Source of the DNA: Streptomyces sp. B93
GTDB taxonomy: Bacteria; Actinomycetota; Actinomycetes; Streptomycetales; Streptomycetaceae
NCBI RefSeq assembly: GCF_018070565.1
Contig: NZ_JAGPXL010000042.1
Coordinates: 1 to 59,639 of the forward strand
Direction: 5' to 3'
Length of the DNA stretch: 59,639 bases
Each line of letters opens with the position of its first letter. Position 1 is the stretch's first letter. Below the pieces are notes generated by a model, which saw only the letters and a list, made by a program, of their open reading frames with translations, made no database searches and had not been told where the DNA came from. Position numbers and translations under genes: made by a program. Shown here in pieces: positions 1 to 7,142 of the stretch.

Positions 1-1
1 C

Positions 2-886
2 CCCGCCGCCCTGCGCCCCCGCCTGCCCTCCCCCCTCCAGGAGGTGGCGGACGACCGTTTCGGCCGGCACGGCGTCGGGCTGCTGCTGAAGCGGGACGAC
101 CTGATCCATCCGGAGCTGATCGGCAACAAGTGGCGCAAACTCGCGCCGAACCTCCGGGCGGCGCACGGCCGTACGGTCCTCACCTTCGGCGGCGCCTACT
201 CCAACCACCTGCGGGCCACCGCCACCGCCGGACGGCTGCTCGGCCTGCCCACGGTGGGTGTGGTCCGCGGCCAGGAACTGGCCGACCGTCCGCTCAACGC
301 CTCCCTGGCCCGGTGCGCCGCCGACGGCATGCGACTGCACTTCGTCGACAGATCGATATATCGCCGCAAGTCGGAGCCGGAGACCCTGGCGGCCGTGCTG
401 CGCGCGGCGGACGCGGAGGGCGCGTACGTCGTCCCGGAGGGCGGCAGCAACGCCGAGGCGGTGCGCGGCTGCCGCGATCTCGGTACGGAGCTGCGCGGCC
501 GTGCCGACGTGGCCGCGGTCGCCTGCGGCACCGGCGGCACGCTGGCCGGGCTCGCCGCCGGGCTGGGGCCGGGCCAGCGCGCGCTGGGCGTGCCGGTGCT
601 CAGGGGCGGTTTCCTGGGCGCCGAGATACGGGCGCTCCAGCAGCGGGCGTTCGGCGGGCCGCGGGGTGCCTGGTCGCTGGACGAACGCTTCCACTTCGGC
701 GGGTACGCGCGTACCGGACCCGAACTCGACGCCTTCGCCGAGGACTTCGAACAACGACACGGACTGCCCGTCGAACGTCTCTATGTCGCCAAATTGCTCT
801 ATGCCCTCGTCACGCTCGCCGCGGAGGGCGTCCTCCCGCGCGGGAGCACCGTGGCGGCCGTCGTCACCGGCCGCCCCTTCCCTTGA
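2..886 (+). CDS. ACC deaminase / D-cysteine desulfhydrase family protein (5' truncated)
   Basis: Fold-type II PLP enzyme expected to deaminate aminocyclopropane-carboxylate or a D-amino acid such as D-cysteine. The frame is open to the window edge. Residues encoded before the GTG at 44 (LPSPLQEVADDRF) look like the normal family N-terminus, so the real start lies outside the window and GTG 44 is internal. Hallmarks are GNKWRK with the presumed PLP lysine, the GGAYSNHLRA substrate loop, and the glycine-rich phosphate loop CGTGGTLAG. The family is usually 300-330 residues, so little is missing. Many actinobacterial members are not true ACC deaminases, so the substrate is uncertain. It is convergent with the antiporter gene, with a 4-base gap. 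Confidence 0.85.
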   Translation, partial: PAALRPRLPSPLQEVADDRFGRHGVGLLLKRDDLIHPELIGNKWRKLAPNLRAAHGRTVLTFGGAYSNHLRATATAGRLLGLPTVGVVRGQELADRPLNASLARCAADGMRLHFVDRSIYRRKSEPETLAAVLRAADAEGAYVVPEGGSNAEAVRGCRDLGTELRGRADVAAVACGTGGTLAGLAAGLGPGQRALGVPVLRGGFLGAEIRALQQRAFGGPRGAWSLDERFHFGGYARTGPELDAFAEDFEQRHGLPVERLYVAKLLYALVTLAAEGVLPRGSTVAAVVTGRPFP

Positions 887-890
887 CGTC

Positions 891-2489
891 CTACGGGTGC
901 GTCTCCCGGTAGGCCGCGGCCTCCTCCAGGTCCAGTCGGCGCAGCAGGGAGCGGAGCATCTCGTCGTCCATGTAGCGCGCGTCGCGGAGCCTGACGAAGA
1001 CCTCGCGCTCGGCGCCGATCATCTCGCCGGCCAGCCGCCGGTAGGTGTCGTCGGCGGTCTCTCCGGTGACCGGGTTGGGCTGGCCGAGGCGCTCCCAGAC
1101 CGCGTTGCGGCGGCGCTCCAGGACCGCGCGCAGCCGGTCGGCGAGCGGCTCCGGCAGGGCGTTGCGCTCGTCGGCGAGGAGTTCGTCGAGGCGCTGCTCG
1201 GCGGCCCGGGAGGCCTGCGCCTGGGCGTTGGCCTCGGTGAGCGTCTCGGCCTGGGCGTCCCGGCCGGGCAGCTTCAGCAGCCGGATCAGCGCGGGCAGGG
1301 TGAGGCCCTGGAGGACGAGGGTGCCGATGACGGTGGTGAAGGTCAGGAAGAGGATCAGGTTGCGGCCGGGGAAGGGCTCGCCGTTGTGCATGGTCACCGG
1401 GATGGAGAAGGCGATGGCCAGGGAGACCACGCCCCGCATCCCGGCCCAGGAGATGATGAACGTGCCCTTCCAGCCGGGGTTGGTCTCCCGTTCGCGGAGC
1501 CGCGCGGACAGCATGCGCGGCAGGAAGGTGGCCGGATACACCCACACGAACCGCGCCGCCACCACGACGAGGAACAGGGCGACCGCGTACCAGACCACCG
1601 ACCAGTTGTCGTCGGTCCCCAGCCCGCTCAGGACGACCGGCAGTTGCAGTCCGATCAGCGCGAACACCGCCGACTCCAGGACGAAGGCGACCATCTTCCA
1701 CACCGCGCCCTCCTGGAGCCGGGTGGCGAAGTCGACCTGCCAGGCGCGGTGGCCGAGGTACAGCGCGACGACGACGACCGCGAGGACCCCGGAGGCGTGC
1801 ACCTGTTCGGCGACGGCGTAGGCGATGAAGGGGATCAGCAGGGAGAGGGTGTTCTGGAGCAGCGCCTCCTTCAGGTGCAGGCGCAGCCAGTGGATCGGCA
1901 CCATCAGCACCAGTCCGATGCCGATGCCGCCGATCGCCGCGACCAGGAACTCGGCGATCCCCCCGGCCCAGGTGGCGCCCTCGCCGACGGCCGCCGCCAG
2001 GGCCACCCGGTAGGCGGTGATCGCGGTGGCGTCGTTCACCAGGGACTCGCCCTGGAGGATCGTGGTGATCCGGGACGGCAGCCCCACCCGGCGGGCGACC
2101 GCCGTGGCCGCGACCGCGTCCGGCGGCGCCACCACCGCGCCCAGCACCAGCGCCGCGGTCAGCGGCAGGCCCGGCACGATCAGATGGGCGGCCCAGCCGA
2201 CGGCGACGGTCGCGAACAGCACGTACCCGACGGAGAGCAGGGCGACGGGCCGGATCTGGGCGCGCAGGTCGAGGTAGGAGCTGTCGATGGCCGCCAGGTG
2301 CAGCAGCGGGGGCAGGATCAGCGGCAGCACGACGTGCGGGTCGATGTGGTAGTCGGGCACTCCGGGGACGTACGAGACCGCCAGCCCGGCCGCCACCAGC
2401 AGCAGCGGCGCGGGGACCGGGGTGCGTCGGCCCGCCCCCGCGACCACCGCGCTGCCCGCCACGAGCAACAGCAGCGGCATCACGTCCAT
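891..2489 (-). CDS. Na+/H+ antiporter, CPA1 family
   Basis: Membrane exchanger of protons against Na+ (or K+), for pH and salt homeostasis. The 532-residue product has about 12 hydrophobic segments in residues 1-390, then a hydrophilic, probably cytoplasmic tail of about 130 residues rich in Glu and Arg. Family signs are the VVAPPDAVAATAV segment, carrying a conserved Asp, and GESLVNDATA. The frame stays open upstream to 2870. I chose the ATG at 2489 (MDVMPLLLL) because the first membrane helix follows at once, a GGGGGCGAG ribosome site precedes it, and longer versions would run into the divergent ZnF-UBP gene. Ion specificity cannot be read from sequence. Confidence 0.9.
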   Translation of the reverse strand: MDVMPLLLLVAGSAVVAGAGRRTPVPAPLLLVAAGLAVSYVPGVPDYHIDPHVVLPLILPPLLHLAAIDSSYLDLRAQIRPVALLSVGYVLFATVAVGWAAHLIVPGLPLTAALVLGAVVAPPDAVAATAVARRVGLPSRITTILQGESLVNDATAITAYRVALAAAVGEGATWAGGIAEFLVAAIGGIGIGLVLMVPIHWLRLHLKEALLQNTLSLLIPFIAYAVAEQVHASGVLAVVVVALYLGHRAWQVDFATRLQEGAVWKMVAFVLESAVFALIGLQLPVVLSGLGTDDNWSVVWYAVALFLVVVAARFVWVYPATFLPRMLSARLRERETNPGWKGTFIISWAGMRGVVSLAIAFSIPVTMHNGEPFPGRNLILFLTFTTVIGTLVLQGLTLPALIRLLKLPGRDAQAETLTEANAQAQASRAAEQRLDELLADERNALPEPLADRLRAVLERRRNAVWERLGQPNPVTGETADDTYRRLAGEMIGAEREVFVRLRDARYMDDEMLRSLLRRLDLEEAAAYRETHP

Positions 2490-2552
2490 GGCACTCTCGC
2501 CCCCATACTTTTTCCGCGCGGTCACCCGCACGCCCGTCGTAATCTGGCAATC

Positions 2553-2813
2553 ATGAAACAGTGCACGCACGCCGACGCGCTGCCACACCCCGAACCCGCG
2601 CCGCTCAGCGAGACGTGCCCGGTGTGCCTGGCGCACGGCACGCACCCGGTGCAACTGCGGCTCTGTCTGTCCTGCGGCTTCGTCGGCTGCTGCGACTCCT
2701 CGCCCGGCCGGCACGCGACAGGGCATCATGAGGAGACGGGCCACCCGGTGATGCGGACCTTCGAACCGGGCGAGGCCTGGCGCTGGTGCTTCGTCGACCA
2801 CGTGCTGGCGTGA
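2553..2813 (+). CDS. UBP-type zinc finger domain protein
   Basis: Small 86-residue protein that is almost only a ZnF-UBP domain. Cysteine/histidine pairs are visible in order: CTHAD, CPVC, CLSCGFVGCCD, and H-rich RHATGHHEETGHPV. In eukaryotes this fold binds ubiquitin C-termini. Bacterial copies are common in actinobacteria and their role is unknown; they are often found beside CPA1 antiporters, as here (divergent, 63 bases apart), which hints at a linked function. No ribosome binding site is visible. A TAATCT hexamer sits exactly 7 bases before the ATG, suggesting a leaderless mRNA. Confidence 0.85.
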   Translation: MKQCTHADALPHPEPAPLSETCPVCLAHGTHPVQLRLCLSCGFVGCCDSSPGRHATGHHEETGHPVMRTFEPGEAWRWCFVDHVLA

Positions 2814-2910
2814 GGGACGATTCGACGGTCTGACGTCTGGGTACGTCAACCCGGCGCGCGCTCTTCCCAATTGGGCCCGCAGACCCCCTAGCCACTGTGC
2901 GTATATGTAT

Positions 2911-2937
2911 GTTTACTATGAGTGACAGCACGGGGTT
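2911..2937 (+). promoter_or_regulatory. candidate SigB/SigH-type promoter for the anti-sigma/sigH operon
   Basis: GTTT at 2911-2914 and GGGGTT at 2932-2937, 17 bases apart, resemble the GTTT-N14-17-GGGTAT pattern of SigB-like factors in actinobacteria. The fit of the -10 part is only 4 of 6. The site is 114 bases before the anti-sigma start. Autoregulation of such operons is known; this assignment is tentative. Confidence 0.3.
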
Positions 2938-3050
2938 GGGGTCCCGGGGACAGGATTGTCGAGGGCGCGGTAGCGTCACCGCTGAACCACTCGCGTTCCC
3001 CGAGGGGCGACCCTCGACCCCGAACAGCTTGTACCACCTTGGAGGTGAGG

Positions 3051-3464
3051 GTGTCCCAGATCGCAGGCGAGCCCGCGACCCAGGACTTCGTGGAAGTCCG
3101 GCTGCCGGCCGCGGGTGCCTACCTGTCGGTGCTGCGCACGGCCACGGCCGGGCTCGCGGCCCGTTTGGACTTCACCCTCGACGAGATCGAGGACCTGCGC
3201 ATCGCGGTGGACGAGGCCTGCGCGATCCTGCTCCAGCAGGCCGTCCCCGGCTCCGTGCTCAGCTGTGTCTTCCGCCTCGTCGACGACTCGCTGGAGGTCA
3301 CCGTCTCGGCGCCGACCACCGACGGCCACGCCCCCTCGCGGGACACCTTCGCCTGGACCGTGCTGTCCGCCCTCGCGGGCAAGGTCTCCTCCGCCGTGGA
3401 CGAGGACAAGACCGTTTCGATCAGCCTCTACAAACAGCGCGGCGCGGGACCCGGGCCGGCGTGA
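3051..3464 (+). CDS. anti-sigma factor, RsbW-like ATP-binding protein (UshX/PrsH type)
   Basis: Serine-kinase-like anti-sigma factor expected to sequester the sigma factor encoded next. The 137-residue product carries a GHKL-type ATPase fold with EIEDLRIAVDEACAILL as the N-box helix; the G-box region is weak. The start is GTG 3051, with GGAGG five bases upstream. An in-frame GTG at 3045 is possible but lies on the ribosome site. Its stop overlaps the sigma-factor GTG (GTGA), so the pair is translationally coupled. Gene order matches the osmotic-stress ushX-sigH pair of S. coelicolor (recollection). Confidence 0.85.
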   Translation: MSQIAGEPATQDFVEVRLPAAGAYLSVLRTATAGLAARLDFTLDEIEDLRIAVDEACAILLQQAVPGSVLSCVFRLVDDSLEVTVSAPTTDGHAPSRDTFAWTVLSALAGKVSSAVDEDKTVSISLYKQRGAGPGPA

Positions 3465-4579
3465 AGGACGGGGACGGGCCGGTGCGGGACGAAGAGCGCG
3501 GCACACGTGAGCTGCCCGCCGAGGGCGGAATTCCACCTTCCGGCGGAGCCGGGCGCATGGCGGACGGCATCGACGGCATCCCCGAGCAGGCCCGGCCGCA
3601 CCCGGAGGACCCCGGCGACCCGGCGGAGTTCACGGCCGACGGGCAGCGGGACCAGCCGGGCACCGGGCAGCGCACACCTCTGGAACGGCGGAGCGGGGTC
3701 ACCCCTGTCCGAGCTGCGGCACGGGCTCGGGGAAGGGCAACGGGCGGGACGATGAACGAGCACGAGCGAAACTCGGAGCAGGACGCGGTGGCCACGCGGA
3801 GCGCGCAGGGCGCGCAGCACGAACCGCCGGACCGCAGCGGGGCGCGCGCCATGTTCGTCGAGCTGCGCGGTCTGAAGGAGGGCAGCCCGCAGTACGCGGA
3901 GCTGCGCAACCAGCTGGTCCGCATGCACCTGCCGCTCGTCGAGCACCTCGCCCGCCGCTTCCGCAACCGCGGGGAGCCACTCGACGACCTGACCCAGGTC
4001 GCCACGATCGGCCTGATCAAGTCGGTCGACCGTTTCGACCCGGACCGCGGCGTCGAATTCTCCACGTACGCCACCCCCACCGTCGTGGGCGAGATCAAGC
4101 GCCACTTCCGCGACAAGGGCTGGGCGGTCCGGGTCCCCCGGCGCCTCCAGGAGCTGCGTCTCGCGCTCACCACGGCCACCGCGGAGCTGTCCCAGCTGCA
4201 CGGCCGCTCCCCCACCGTCCACGAGCTGGCCGAGAAGCTGTCGATCTCCGAGGAGGAGGTCCTGGAGGGCCTGGAGTCCGCCAACGCGTACTCCACACTG
4301 TCGCTGGACGTCCCCGACACCGACGACGAGTCCCCGGCGGTCGCGGACACCCTCGGCGCGGAGGACGAGGCGCTGGAGGGCGTCGAGTACCGGGAGTCAC
4401 TCAAGCCGCTGCTGGAGGACCTCCCGCCCCGCGAGAAGCGCATTCTGCTCCTGCGCTTCTTCGCGAACATGACCCAGTCGCAGATCGCGCAGGAGGTGGG
4501 CATCTCCCAGATGCACGTCTCCCGGCTGCTGGCCCGCACGCTGGCGCAGCTGCGGGAGAAGCTCCTGGTGGAGGAGTAG
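3461..4579 (+). CDS. sigH: RNA polymerase sigma factor, SigB/SigF/SigG subfamily (SigH)
   Basis: Alternative sigma factor for osmotic and general stress. The 372-residue form from GTG 3461 has a long, acidic, low-complexity N-terminal extension of about 130 residues. The sigma core follows: region 2 (EPLDDLTQVATIGLIK, FSTYATPTVVGEIKR), region 3, and a region 4 helix-turn-helix (SQIAQEVGISQMHVSR). Other in-frame starts are ATG 3557, ATG 3752 (MNEHERN) and ATG 3851, any of which would still make the full core. S. coelicolor SigH is known to exist as several size forms, so more than one start may be real. GTG 3461 is chosen because it overlaps the anti-sigma stop. Confidence 0.88.
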   Translation: MKDGDGPVRDEERGTRELPAEGGIPPSGGAGRMADGIDGIPEQARPHPEDPGDPAEFTADGQRDQPGTGQRTPLERRSGVTPVRAAARARGRATGGTMNEHERNSEQDAVATRSAQGAQHEPPDRSGARAMFVELRGLKEGSPQYAELRNQLVRMHLPLVEHLARRFRNRGEPLDDLTQVATIGLIKSVDRFDPDRGVEFSTYATPTVVGEIKRHFRDKGWAVRVPRRLQELRLALTTATAELSQLHGRSPTVHELAEKLSISEEEVLEGLESANAYSTLSLDVPDTDDESPAVADTLGAEDEALEGVEYRESLKPLLEDLPPREKRILLLRFFANMTQSQIAQEVGISQMHVSRLLARTLAQLREKLLVEE

Positions 4580-4583
4580 CGGC

Positions 4584-5024
4584 CTACTTCTCGGCGTTGC
4601 CGGGCCCACGGATGCCGAGGGCCCGGGTCGTCGCAGGGTTGATCAGCAGCACGAGCGCGGTGACGGCTGCGACGCCGAGGGCGATGCCGGCGGGAATGGA
4701 CGCGCTCTCGGCCTGGAGCAGGTTGTAGGCGACCGGCAGGGCCATGATCTGCGTGATGATGGCGGGGCCGCGGCTCCACCCCCGCCGGGCGAGCAGCCCT
4801 CGCGCGGCGAGCAGCGGCAGCAGCGCGAGTACGGCCAGGGTGATGCCGCCGGTGAGGGCCTGCCGCTCGTTGTCCGGGTCGCCCACGAGCGCGTAGACGG
4901 CCATCCAGACGCCGCCGACGAGCAGGACGAGGCCCTCCAGGCCGGTGAGTACGGCGGCGGCCACGAGTCGGTGGGGTCGGTCGGTGTCGTCGCCGGGGAC
5001 GTCTGGCTTCTGGTCACTGCTCAC
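4584..5024 (-). CDS. four-helix membrane protein of unknown function
   Basis: A 146-residue integral membrane protein with four hydrophobic segments and a short charged N-terminus (SSDQKPDVPGDDTDRPH). No catalytic motif is visible and I recognise no named family. It is convergent with sigH (4-base gap), an arrangement conserved next to sigH in streptomycetes as far as I recall. GTG 5024 is chosen; a GTG at 5048 in frame is an alternative and neither has a clear ribosome site. The dispersed repeat at 5055-5165 lies directly upstream. Confidence 0.7.
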   Translation of the reverse strand: MSSDQKPDVPGDDTDRPHRLVAAAVLTGLEGLVLLVGGVWMAVYALVGDPDNERQALTGGITLAVLALLPLLAARGLLARRGWSRGPAIITQIMALPVAYNLLQAESASIPAGIALGVAAVTALVLLINPATTRALGIRGPGNAEK

Positions 5025-5054
5025 GTCAGCAGGGTAGCCCGCCGGCACCGGAGC

Positions 5055-5165
5055 GGGGCCGGGGTGGGTCGCGCACGCCCGGCGCTACGAGGTGCCGCTG
5101 CGCCCACCCGTGCCGCCCTGCGGCACGACTGCCCGCAGCTAGGCGGAACTGCTGCCCGCAGCTAA
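5055..5165 (-). repeat. dispersed intergenic repeat, family A, copy 1
   Basis: Read on the minus strand, this holds the core AGCTGCGGGCAGTCGTGCCG, then a GTGCCGC/GCGGCAC hairpin with a 3-base loop, then GGGTGGGCGCAGCGGCACC and a CGCCGGGC...GCGACCCACCCC tail. The same order of blocks recurs at 41395-41545 and 45350-45645. A second, partial AGCTGCGGGCAG unit lies at its outer end. It sits between the membrane-protein gene and the DAG kinase gene and encodes nothing. Confidence 0.75.
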
Positions 5166-5212
5166 GCGAGCGACGAGGTGCGGGCGCCGTACTGCGGAAG
5201 GGGACGTGTCAG

Positions 5213-5295
5213 GGGGTGTCCGCCCGCAGTGGTTCGCGCGGAAAACCCCGTTGCCCATCCCGTTGGCAGATCGCGCGGTTCCGAGGACGGACACC
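5213..5295. promoter_or_regulatory. long-armed inverted repeat upstream of the DAG kinase gene
   Basis: GGGGGTGTCCG (starting at 5213) and CGGACACCCCC (ending about 5295) form perfect 11-bp arms about 60 bases apart, between the divergent membrane-protein and DAG kinase genes. The enclosed DNA is locally AT-richer (GGAAAACCCCGTTGCC). It could be an RNA stem of a leader, a paired operator or part of a mobile-repeat remnant. The rest of the 5025-5408 gap holds only this and repeat family A. Confidence 0.45.
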
Positions 5296-5395
5296 CCCCG
5301 GCGCCGCCCCGACCCACCACCGGCCGCAGGCGCCCCGCCCGCACCCCCGCCCGCCGGATCCGCACTCCGGACTTCGCCCAGTACCCCCCAGTAGG

Positions 5396-5408
5396 TACGC
5401 TGCCATCC
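5396..5408 (+). promoter_or_regulatory. -10 element for a leaderless DAG kinase transcript
   Basis: TACGCT at 5396-5401 is followed by exactly 7 bases and the ATG at 5409. There is no ribosome site, so transcription probably starts at the A of the start codon. The same spacing recurs at four other genes in the window. Confidence 0.6.
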
Positions 5409-6377
5409 ATGCGTGCACTTCTCGTGGTCAACCCGGCGGCAACCACCACAAGCGCACGTACGCGCGATGTGCTGATCCACGCCCTCGCGAGCGAAATGAA
5501 GCTGGAGGCCGTCACCACCGAGTACCGCGGTCACGCGAGGGACCTCGGCCGCCAGGCGGCGGAGAGCGACGACATAGACCTCGTCGTGGCCCTCGGCGGC
5601 GACGGCACGGTCAACGAGGTCGTCAACGGCCTCCTCCACTCCGGCCCCGACCCGGACCACCTCCCCGGCCTCGCCGTCGTCCCCGGCGGCTCCACCAACG
5701 TCTTCGCCCGCGCCCTCGGCCTCCCCAACGACGCCGTCGAGGCCACCGGCGCCCTGCTCGACGCGCTGCGCGAGGGCAGCGAACGCACCGTCGGCCTGGG
5801 CCTGGCCTCCGGCACCCCGGGCAGCGAGGACGAGGCCGTCCCGGCCCGCTGGTTCACGTTCAACGCGGGCCTCGGCTTCGACGGCGGCGTCGTGGGCCGC
5901 GTCGAACAGCAGCGCGAACGCGGCAAGAAATCCACCCACGCCCTCTACGTCCGCCAGGTGGTCCGACAGTTCCTCGGCGAGACCAGCCGCCGCCACGGCA
6001 CGATCACCCTCCAACGCGCCGGCGAGGACCCGATCGAGGGCCTGGTCGTCTCCATAGTCTCGAACACCGCCCCGTGGACGTTCCTCGGCAATCGCCCCAT
6101 GTACGCGTCGCCTAAGGCCTCGTTCGATACCGGGCTCGACGTATTCGGACTCAGCCGGCTGTCCACGGCCGCCGTTGCCCGGTATGGCACCCAGTTGCTC
6201 ACTTCGTCCCCCGACCGGGGGCCCCACGGCAGGCACGCTGTCTCCCTGCACGACCTGACCGACTTCACCTTGCATTCGAAGGCGCCACTGCCCCTTCAGA
6301 TGGACGGTGACCACCTGGGGCTGCGTACCAGCGTGACGTTCACAGGCGTACGCCGTGCACTGCGTGTGATTGTGTGA
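5409..6377 (+). CDS. diacylglycerol kinase catalytic-domain lipid kinase (DgkB/YegS type)
   Basis: Lipid kinase that phosphorylates diacylglycerol or a related lipid on the membrane face. The 322-residue protein has the N-terminal DAGK fold with the nucleotide loop VVALGGDGTVNEVVNGLL (about residues 60-77), VPGGSTNVFARALG, and GLGFDGGVVGRVE; the C-terminal beta domain ends in DGDHLGLRTSV. The start at 5409 fits family N-termini (MRALLVVNPAATTTS). It lies between sigH and wblE, but each gene appears to have its own promoter. Substrate specificity is not readable. Confidence 0.9.
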   Translation: MRALLVVNPAATTTSARTRDVLIHALASEMKLEAVTTEYRGHARDLGRQAAESDDIDLVVALGGDGTVNEVVNGLLHSGPDPDHLPGLAVVPGGSTNVFARALGLPNDAVEATGALLDALREGSERTVGLGLASGTPGSEDEAVPARWFTFNAGLGFDGGVVGRVEQQRERGKKSTHALYVRQVVRQFLGETSRRHGTITLQRAGEDPIEGLVVSIVSNTAPWTFLGNRPMYASPKASFDTGLDVFGLSRLSTAAVARYGTQLLTSSPDRGPHGRHAVSLHDLTDFTLHSKAPLPLQMDGDHLGLRTSVTFTGVRRALRVIV

Positions 6378-6697
6378 GCAGAAAGGGCGGAAGTCCTTTC
6401 ACTCGAACGTTTAGGCCACGATCCACCCCATGGAAGTACGGCTGTGACCTAGTCGACACCGAGGAATCAAAAAAAACTTTTCGGAAGGGGTTGTATCCGC
6501 CGCTGAGGTTTGCGAGTCTCTACGTGGCGATCGGGACGGCCCCCAACAGCGGCCCCCACAGATCACCGGAACCCCTCTCCAAGACACAGGACCACGCCAG
6601 GGCAACCTGACGGTCGGCCCTTCACTTGTTGAGGGATTCGTGAAAGCGTTCACATTCACAAGCAATCAGCACGTAATACCAAGGAGAGGTAGCAGCC
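6378..6697. other. 320-base intergenic region upstream of wblE
   Basis: No gene is visible. It contains an A8 run at 6469-6476 followed by CTTTT, striking in DNA this GC-rich. After it come a GGGGTTGTATCCGCCGC block and GAGGTTTGCGAGTCTCTACG, which look like promoter or leader material. A Rex-like operator lies at 6638-6655 and a strong ribosome site AAGGAGAGG just before wblE. I believe the AT-rich block is conserved upstream of wblE in other streptomycetes, but that is recollection. Confidence 0.5.
6638..6655. promoter_or_regulatory. Rex-like operator upstream of wblE
   Basis: TCGTGAA-AGCG-TTCACAT matches the redox-sensor consensus TTGTGAA-N4-TTCACAA at 12 of 14 arm positions. It lies 43 bases before the wblE ATG, where a repressor could act. 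Rex senses the NADH/NAD+ ratio; the rex gene itself is not in this window. Confidence 0.55.
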
Positions 6698-6955
6698 ATG
6701 GACTGGCGTCACAACGCCGTTTGCCGCGAGGAAGACCCCGAGCTCTTCTTCCCCATCGGCAACACCGGTCCTGCGCTGCTGCAGATCGAGGAAGCCAAGG
6801 CCGTCTGCCGTCGCTGCCCCGTCATGGATCAGTGTCTGCAGTGGGCGCTCGAGTCCGGTCAGGACTCCGGCGTCTGGGGTGGTCTCAGCGAGGACGAGCG
6901 CCGCGCGATGAAGCGCCGCGCCGCTCGCAACCGGGCCCGTCAGGCCTCCGCCTGA
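6698..6955 (+). CDS. wblE: WhiB-family iron-sulfur regulator WblE (WhiB1 orthologue)
   Basis: An 85-residue WhiB protein, expected to bind a [4Fe-4S] cluster and act with the primary sigma factor. The four cluster cysteines are C9, C37, C40 and C46, with the CxxC pair as CRRC. The GVWGG turn (about residues 58-62) and the basic tail KRRAARNRARQ follow. A strong ribosome site AAGGAGAGG precedes the ATG. Its neighbour pdtaS reproduces the whiB1-pdtaS pair of mycobacteria; whiB1 is essential and NO-responsive there. An intrinsic terminator follows at 7080. Confidence 0.95.
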   Translation: MDWRHNAVCREEDPELFFPIGNTGPALLQIEEAKAVCRRCPVMDQCLQWALESGQDSGVWGGLSEDERRAMKRRAARNRARQASA

Positions 6956-7079
6956 CACACCCACCCCGCTGACAGCCTGAGCTAGGCGGCGCGTACAGCG
7001 AGTACGCATCTCCCGCCACCCGAGTCGCAGCGCGCAGTACCCCCGATGCGCTGGAGCACTTACAGCAGCAGCGAGCACT

Positions 7080-7113
7080 GGCCTCGGACCCAAGGGTCCG
7101 GGGCCCTTTGCTT
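7080..7113 (+). terminator. intrinsic terminator of wblE
   Basis: GGCCTCGGACC / GGTCCGGGGCC form an 11-bp stem (one T-G wobble) with a CAAG loop, followed by the T-rich run CTTTGCTTTCC. It lies between wblE and the convergent pdtaS stop at 7143. Confidence 0.8.
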
Positions 7114-7142
7114 TCCCCGAAGACCACCCGCCCCCGCTGCGC

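Noticed and set aside
258..2813. Very long plus-strand frame opposite the antiporter gene
   Set aside because: Only its last 86 codons (from 2553) form a recognisable protein; the rest is Gly/Arg/Pro/Gln-rich shadow translation of the antiporter.
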